Of a stretch of DNA of 9,709 nt, positions 5,905 through 9,709 are shown in pieces. The position numbers and the translations under genes were made by a program. Each line of letters opens with the position of its first letter. The first letter of the stretch is position 1. The stretch spans positions 1-9,709 of the forward strand of contig NZ_JASLAW010000088.1 of the NCBI RefSeq assembly GCF_030147005.1, in the 5' to 3' direction. This DNA is from Pseudomonas sp. (GTDB lineage Bacteria; Pseudomonadota; Gammaproteobacteria; Pseudomonadales; Pseudomonadaceae). The notes under the pieces are model-generated. The model made no database searches and was not told the origin of the DNA. It worked only from the letters and a program-made list of their open reading frames with translations.

Positions 5905-6369
5905 TTACTGCGCCGTTGGCCAGGGCAGTATCGGAATCGCCGTCACCGCGTTCTGCGGGCTGCCTTCGATCAGACGGTCGCTGTAGACCAGATACACCAG
6001 GGTATTGCGCTTCTTGTCGAGGAAACGCACCACCTGCATGGTCTTGAACACCAGCGAGGTGCGCTCCTTGAACACTTCGTCGCCGTCCTTGAGTTCGCCC
6101 TTGAAGTGGATCGGGCCGACCTGGCGGCAGGCAATCGAGGCTTCGGCGCGGTCTTCGGCCAGGCCCAGGCCGCCTTTCACGCCGCCGGTCTTGGCGCGCG
6201 ACAAGTAGCAGGTCACGCCGTCGACCTTGGGATCATCGAACGCTTCAACGACGATACGGTCGTTGGGGCCGACAAACTTGAACACGGTCGACACCTGGCC
6301 GACTTCTTCTGCCGAGGCCAGCAGCGGCATGACCAACAGCAGGCCGAGCAATCCCTTCATTAAACGCAT
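5905..6369 (-). CDS. creA: CreA family exported protein
   Basis: A 154-aa protein of the CreA family (Pfam PF05981 from memory), of unknown molecular function. It opens with a signal peptide: Met-Arg-Leu-Met-Lys, a leucine-rich core (residues 6-17) and a likely cleavage after Ala-Ser-Ala at 18-20, giving a mature periplasmic protein of about 134 residues. Family features include FKFVGPNDRIVVEAFDDPKV after the cleavage site, the GVTCYLSRA segment (Cys54) and IACRQVGPI (Cys81); the two cysteines could form a disulfide in the periplasm. The ATG at 6369 has AAAGGAA about six bases upstream; a second ATG at codon 4 is less likely. It begins 15 bases after the proB stop, so the two are almost surely co-transcribed. 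Why a proline kinase is paired with it is unknown. Confidence 0.92.
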   Translation of the reverse strand: MRLMKGLLGLLLVMPLLASAEEVGQVSTVFKFVGPNDRIVVEAFDDPKVDGVTCYLSRAKTGGVKGGLGLAEDRAEASIACRQVGPIHFKGELKDGDEVFKERTSLVFKTMQVVRFLDKKRNTLVYLVYSDRLIEGSPQNAVTAIPILPWPTAQ

Positions 6370-6384
6370 CGTGTATTCCTTTGG

Positions 6385-7503
6385 TTAAACCAGGATCAGG
6401 TTGTCGCGGTGAACCAGTTCCGGCTCGGCCATATAACCCAATAGACCGACAATCGCGTCAGACGACTGCCCGATGATTTTTTGCGCCTCAAGGGCGCTGT
6501 AGTTGGCCAGGCCGCGTGCGATTTCACGACCGTCCGGCGTCACACACACCACCATCTCGCCTCGGCGGAAGCTGCCTTGCACCAACTTGACGCCTACCGG
6601 CAGCAAACTTTTGTTGCCTTGGGACAGCGCCGACACCGCACCCGCGTCCAGCACCAGCGTGCCACGGGTTTGCAGGTGCCCTGCCAACCACTGCTTGCGC
6701 GCCGCCAGCATGCCGCGCTCCGGCGACAGCAGCGTACCGATGCGCTCACCGGCCTTGAGACGGTCCAGCACGCGCTCCAGGCGCCCACCGACGATGATGG
6801 TATGGGCGCCGGAACGGGCGGCCAGGCGAGCGGCGCGCAACTTGGTCTGCATGCCGCCACGGCCCAATGCGCCGCCGACACTGCCGGCCACCGCGTCCAG
6901 CGCCGGGTCATCAGCGCGAGCTTCATAAATAAGCTGGGCGTCGGGGTTGTTGCGCGGGTCGGCATCGAACATGCCATCGCGATCGGTGAGGATCACCAGC
7001 AGGTCGGCTTCCACCAGGTTCGCCACCAGCGCGGCGAGGGTGTCGTTGTCGCCGAAACGGATTTCATCGGTGACCACGGTGTCGTTCTCGTTGATCACCG
7101 GGATGACCTTGAGCTCCACCAGCGCACGCAAGGTGCTGCGGGCGTTGAGGTAGCGCTTGCGGTCGGACAGGTCGTCGTGAGTCAGCAGGACCTGCGCCGT
7201 GTGACGCCCATGCTCGGCAAAGCTGGATTCCCAGGCTTGCACCAGGCCCATCTGGCCGATGGCGGCGGCGGCTTGCAGTTCGTGCATCGCGCTGGGTCGC
7301 GCGGTCCAGCCGAGGCGGCTCATTCCGGCGGCAACCGCCCCGGACGAAACCAGCACCAACTCGACACCGGCCTCATGCAAGGCCACCATCTGCTCGACCC
7401 AGACACTCATGGCTGCGCGATCCAGACCCTTGCCATCCGCCGTCAACAACGCGCTGCCGATCTTTACGACCCAGCGCTGCGCACCTGTCACTTTGCTCCG
7501 CAT
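6385..7503 (-). CDS. proB: Glutamate 5-kinase
   Basis: It phosphorylates L-glutamate with ATP to give glutamyl 5-phosphate, the first and feedback-controlled step of proline synthesis in the cytoplasm. At 372 aa it equals the P. aeruginosa enzyme. The amino-acid kinase domain covers about residues 8-255: VVKIGSALL (12-20), VSSGAVAAG (52-60), INENDTV (137-143), FGDNDTLAALVANL (150-163), LTDRDGMFD (172-180) and GGMQTK (216-221). A PUA domain follows at about 276-350. The start at 7503 matches the family (MRSKVTGAQRWVVKIG); an adjacent ATG at 7506 is better spaced from AAGG and would add one Met. It lies 111 bases from obgE behind a hairpin, and 15 bases before creA. proA is not in the window, as is usual in pseudomonads. 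Confidence 0.96.
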   Translation of the reverse strand: MRSKVTGAQRWVVKIGSALLTADGKGLDRAAMSVWVEQMVALHEAGVELVLVSSGAVAAGMSRLGWTARPSAMHELQAAAAIGQMGLVQAWESSFAEHGRHTAQVLLTHDDLSDRKRYLNARSTLRALVELKVIPVINENDTVVTDEIRFGDNDTLAALVANLVEADLLVILTDRDGMFDADPRNNPDAQLIYEARADDPALDAVAGSVGGALGRGGMQTKLRAARLAARSGAHTIIVGGRLERVLDRLKAGERIGTLLSPERGMLAARKQWLAGHLQTRGTLVLDAGAVSALSQGNKSLLPVGVKLVQGSFRRGEMVVCVTPDGREIARGLANYSALEAQKIIGQSSDAIVGLLGYMAEPELVHRDNLILV

Positions 7504-7570
7504 CATCTTCAACCTTAGAGTGGGGGCCGCGCGACCCAGCGCCGCCCATAACGTTATACCCGGATACCAA

Positions 7571-7596
7571 AACGCCGCTCTAAAAGGAGCGGCGTT
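7571..7596 (-). terminator. Hairpin between obgE and proB
   Basis: Ten perfect pairs: AACGCCGCTC (7571-7580) with GAGCGGCGTT (7587-7596), six-base loop. On the - strand it is followed by a short TTTT that overlaps the stem base and then GG. It lies 18 bases after the obgE stop and 67 bases before the proB start. It fits a partial terminator that lowers proB relative to obgE. A perfect palindrome ATAACGTTAT (7548-7557) follows it and overlaps a TATAAC that could serve as a -10 box for proB, without a matching -35. Confidence 0.6.
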
Positions 7597-7614
7597 CAAG
7601 TTTATCGCAACGAA

Positions 7615-8838
7615 TCAGTCGCGCACGTAAATGATTTCCGGGCCATCTTCATCATCCACGTCTTCTTCGTCCCAGTCATCGTCGCCGATGTCATGCACCG
7701 ACTTCACGCCGCTGCGGCGCAGGGCACGTTGGTCGTCCAGGGCCTGCAACTGGGCACGGGCTTCGTCTTCGATCTGCTGGTCCAGTTCGGCAAGCTCGGC
7801 CTTGAACACCGGATCGGCCGCCAGGCGGTCGGCACGGTCTTCCAGATAACGCATGATGTCGCGGGTCAGGCGCTCGGTGCCTTCTTTGGCGATGGCCGAG
7901 ATCACGTAGACCGGACCTTCCCACTCCAGACGGTCGACGATTTCCTTGACGCGCTCTTCGTGTTCTTCTTCGAGGATCTGGTCGCACTTGTTCAGCACCA
8001 GCCAACGATCACGCTCGGCCAGGGCCGGGCTGAACTTGGTCAGCTCGCTGACGATCACTTCGGCGGCGTCCGCTGCACTGGTTTCATCCAGTGGCGCCAT
8101 GTCGACGAGGTGCAGCAGCAAACGGGTACGCGACAAGTGCTTGAGGAAGCGAATCCCCAGGCCGGCGCCATCGGAAGCACCTTCGATCAGGCCAGGAATG
8201 TCGGCGATCACGAAGCTTTTCCAACGATCGACGCTGACCACGCCCAGGTTTGGCACCAGGGTGGTGAAGGGGTAGTCGGCGACTTTCGGCTTGGCGGCAG
8301 ACACCGAGCGGATGAAGGTACTTTTACCGGCGTTCGGCAGGCCCAGCAGGCCTACGTCGGCGAGTACTTTCATTTCCAGCTTGAGGTCACGCTGCTCGCC
8401 CGGCTTGCCCGGTGTGGTCTGGCGCGGTGCACGGTTGGTACTGGACTTGAATCGGGTGTTACCCAGACCGTGCCAGCCGCCTTGCACCACCATCAGCTTC
8501 TGGCCGGCCTTGGTCAGGTCGCCGATCACTTCCTGGGTAGCGGAATCGATGATCGTGGTGCCGACCGGTACGCGCAGTACCATGTCCTCACCTTTTTTAC
8601 CGGTGCAGTCGGTGCTGCCGCCGTTGGAGCCACGCTCAGCATCGAAGTGCCGGGTGTAACGGTAGTCGACCAGGGTGTTGAGGTTTTCGTCGGCCATCAG
8701 GTAGATGGAACCGCCGTCACCGCCGTCACCGCCGTTGGGGCCACCGTTTTCGATGAATTTTTCGCGACGGAAACTCATGCAACCGTTACCGCCATCGCCT
8801 GCTTTTACTCGGATGGAAACTTCATCAACGAACTTCAT
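7615..8838 (-). CDS. obgE: GTPase ObgE/CgtA
   Basis: A conserved GTPase that binds the large ribosomal subunit during its assembly and is linked to stringent response and growth control. The protein is 407 aa. The glycine-rich Obg fold runs from residue 1 to about 158 (MKFVDEVSIRVKAGDGGNG, then GGPNGGDGGDGGS at 32-44). The G domain follows: Walker A GLPNAGKS (166-173), switch II DIPGLIEGA (213-221) and NKCD (283-286). The C-terminal tail is strongly acidic (Asp/Glu run around 385-402), as in other pseudomonads. The ATG at 8838 has GAGAGG 9-11 bases upstream and begins at the family start. It follows rpmA by 193 bases that contain a strong terminator and a long inverted repeat, so it may have its own promoter or depend on read-through. 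Confidence 0.97.
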   Translation of the reverse strand: MKFVDEVSIRVKAGDGGNGCMSFRREKFIENGGPNGGDGGDGGSIYLMADENLNTLVDYRYTRHFDAERGSNGGSTDCTGKKGEDMVLRVPVGTTIIDSATQEVIGDLTKAGQKLMVVQGGWHGLGNTRFKSSTNRAPRQTTPGKPGEQRDLKLEMKVLADVGLLGLPNAGKSTFIRSVSAAKPKVADYPFTTLVPNLGVVSVDRWKSFVIADIPGLIEGASDGAGLGIRFLKHLSRTRLLLHLVDMAPLDETSAADAAEVIVSELTKFSPALAERDRWLVLNKCDQILEEEHEERVKEIVDRLEWEGPVYVISAIAKEGTERLTRDIMRYLEDRADRLAADPVFKAELAELDQQIEDEARAQLQALDDQRALRRSGVKSVHDIGDDDWDEEDVDDEDGPEIIYVRD

Positions 8839-8889
8839 AACAAAACGCCTCTCGCCGCGTGGACGAGCTTAAAAAACCAAGACATAAGA

Positions 8890-8971
8890 CTCTTGCAAAA
8901 ATGAGCGTAGCGACCTCAATCAGCGACCGCAAATCCAGCCCCGGAGCCCATCACAAAAAGTTTTGCAAGAG
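8890..8971. repeat. Inverted repeat with 11-bp arms in the rpmA-obgE spacer
   Basis: CTCTTGCAAAA (8890-8900) is the exact reverse complement of TTTTGCAAGAG (8961-8971), with 60 bases between. The interior holds AGCGACC twice (8908-8914 and 8922-8928). No coding capacity is seen. In RNA this would close a long stem-loop just after the rpmA terminator and about 50 bases before obgE. Confidence 0.55.
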
Positions 8972-8988
8972 ACTCACCCCACAAACGA

Positions 8989-9016
8989 AAAAGCCCCGTC
9001 GCGAGACAGGGCTTTT
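8989..9016 (-). terminator. Intrinsic terminator after rplU-rpmA
   Basis: On the - strand AAAAGCCC (9016-9009) and GGGCTTTT (8996-8989) pair, with a U-G wobble and three further pairs around a four-base loop, giving a stem of 12 pairs followed by T-rich sequence. It begins 16 bases after the rpmA stop. The wobble pairs only in - strand RNA (it is a C-A mismatch on +), which sets the direction. Confidence 0.88.
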
Positions 9017-9031
9017 CCAGCGATCTCGCAG

Positions 9032-9289
9032 TTAGGCTGCGACAACGCTCACGTAACGGCGGTTGAACGCGCCTTTTACTTCGAACTTGATCACGCCTTC
9101 GATTTTAGCGAAGAGGGTGTGATCTTTACCCATGCCAACACCGTAACCGGCGTGGAATTGGGTGCCGCGCTGACGCACGATGATGTTGCCCGGAATGATT
9201 TTCTGGCCGCCATACATCTTAACGCCAAGGCGTTTGGCTTCTGAGTCGCGACCGTTACGGGTACTACCACCAGCTTTTTTGTGTGCCAT
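9032..9289 (-). CDS. rpmA: 50S ribosomal protein L27
   Basis: An 85-aa ribosomal protein of the large subunit whose N-terminal tail reaches toward the peptidyl-transferase centre. It begins MAHKKAGGSTRNGRDS, the universal L27 signature, with no cleavable leader before it as found in Firmicutes, and continues through KRLGVKMYGGQ and the GTQFHAG motif. The length is as in other gammaproteobacteria. The ATG at 9289 has AGGAG about nine bases upstream. It follows rplU by 34 bases on the same strand, the usual L21-L27 operon, and ends just before the terminator at 8989-9016. Confidence 0.98.
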   Translation of the reverse strand: MAHKKAGGSTRNGRDSEAKRLGVKMYGGQKIIPGNIIVRQRGTQFHAGYGVGMGKDHTLFAKIEGVIKFEVKGAFNRRYVSVVAA

Positions 9290-9323
9290 GAGTCAATTCT
9301 CCTAGTGAGGAATTAGGCTGAAA

Positions 9324-9638
9324 TTAAGCCTGAATACCGGTGATTTTGATCTCGGTGTACCACTGGCGGTGGCCCATACGCTTCATGTGGTGCTTACGAC
9401 GACGGAACTTGATGATGCGGATTTTATCGTGACGACCTTGGGAGATCACTTCAGCCACAACGGTAGCGCCAGCAACAACTGGAGCGCCGATGTTCACGTC
9501 ATCGCCATTGGCGACCAACAGAACGCGATCAAAAGTTACGGATTCGCCGGTAGCGATTTCCAGTTTTTCGATCTTCAGGTATTCACCTGGGGCGACCTTG
9601 TATTGCTTGCCACCAGTAACAATTACTGCGTACGACAT
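9324..9638 (-). CDS. rplU: 50S ribosomal protein L21
   Basis: A 104-aa ribosomal protein that binds 23S rRNA in the large subunit (E. coli about 103). It begins MSYAVIVTGGKQYKVAPGEY and carries the L21 signature IKFRRRKHHMKRMGHRQ (76-91). The ATG at 9638 was chosen because CGGAG lies seven bases upstream and the family starts here; an upstream in-frame ATG near 9698 adds 20 residues with no family similarity. It is the first gene of rplU-rpmA. The 71 bases between it and the window edge are its leader, where a TATAAA (9672-9677, - strand) might be a -10 box but lacks a good -35 partner. Confidence 0.97.
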   Translation of the reverse strand: MSYAVIVTGGKQYKVAPGEYLKIEKLEIATGESVTFDRVLLVANGDDVNIGAPVVAGATVVAEVISQGRHDKIRIIKFRRRKHHMKRMGHRQWYTEIKITGIQA

Positions 9639-9709
9639 GGTATTTCTCCGATAATCCTGCTCACCCAGCGCTTTATAAGAAGAGGTATTGGCTGGCATGG
9701 CTGCATGGG

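Noticed and set aside
6481..7518. Open frame of about 345 codons on the + strand opposite proB
   Set aside because: Antisense shadow of proB, rich in Gln and His, with no ribosome site or motif.
7693..8904. Open frame of about 403 codons on the + strand opposite obgE
   Set aside because: Antisense shadow of a complete ObgE; low-complexity His/Val/Gly-rich product without family features.
9295..9314. Small inverted repeat around the rpmA ribosome site (aattc / gaatt)
   Set aside because: Only five pairs with no consistent inner pairing; too weak to support translational control.
9661..9709. Promoter for rplU with TATAAA at 9672-9677 (- strand)
   Set aside because: At 16-18 base spacing the upstream hexamers (near CCATGC) do not resemble TTGACA, so only half a promoter is visible.
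1..9709. tRNA, rRNA, CRISPR arrays, insertion sequences, phage or toxin-antitoxin genes
   Set aside because: None seen on either strand; apart from the REP-like element the gaps are short and hold only hairpins and ribosome sites.

Overview
The window is GC-rich chromosomal DNA that looks like a Pseudomonas of the P. fluorescens group. The evidence is the protein sequences (ProB of 372 aa, ObgE of 407 aa with an acidic tail, Pseudomonas-type CysZ, a HopJ-family protein) and a REP-like repeat of the type I associate with that group. It is mostly conserved housekeeping and redox genes. I see no phage, transposase, CRISPR, toxin-antitoxin or tRNA genes.

Layout: (1) Bases 1-339 hold the 3' part of a HopJ-family gene on the + strand. 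The first 76 bases are an exact reverse complement of bases 132-207, so the left edge is probably a fold-back artefact and the 5' part of the gene cannot be trusted. (2) trxB (thioredoxin reductase, - strand) converges on hopJ across a strong bidirectional terminator. (3) Divergent from trxB are cysZ (sulfate permease family), a GT4 glycosyltransferase and a 59-codon gene of unknown function, all on + and closed by an 11-bp hairpin. (4) On the - strand come an Old Yellow Enzyme family oxidoreductase and a glutathione peroxidase, separated by a REP-like element that almost touches the peroxidase stop codon. (5) On the - strand, reading right to left, rplU-rpmA (ribosomal L21, L27), a strong terminator, obgE (ribosome-assembly GTPase), a weaker hairpin, then proB (glutamate 5-kinase) and creA (secreted protein of unknown role) only 15 bases apart.

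How the genes relate: rplU-rpmA-obgE is the classic ribosome-biogenesis block, with proB-creA following. The trxB/cysZ/glycosyltransferase/oxidoreductase/peroxidase stretch has a redox flavour: the peroxidase has the cysteine layout of thioredoxin-dependent enzymes, and thioredoxin is recycled by TrxB. As far as I remember the P. aeruginosa PAO1 map, these two blocks lie far apart there (about PA0838-PA0849 and PA4564-PA4568), so their joining here would mark a rearrangement between Pseudomonas lineages.

I did not find a convincing new multi-gene system. The points most worth a second look are the terminal inverted repeat, the unrecognised 59-codon gene, three evenly spaced heptamers upstream of the peroxidase, a terminator-like hairpin in the trxB leader and a long-range inverted repeat between rpmA and obgE.
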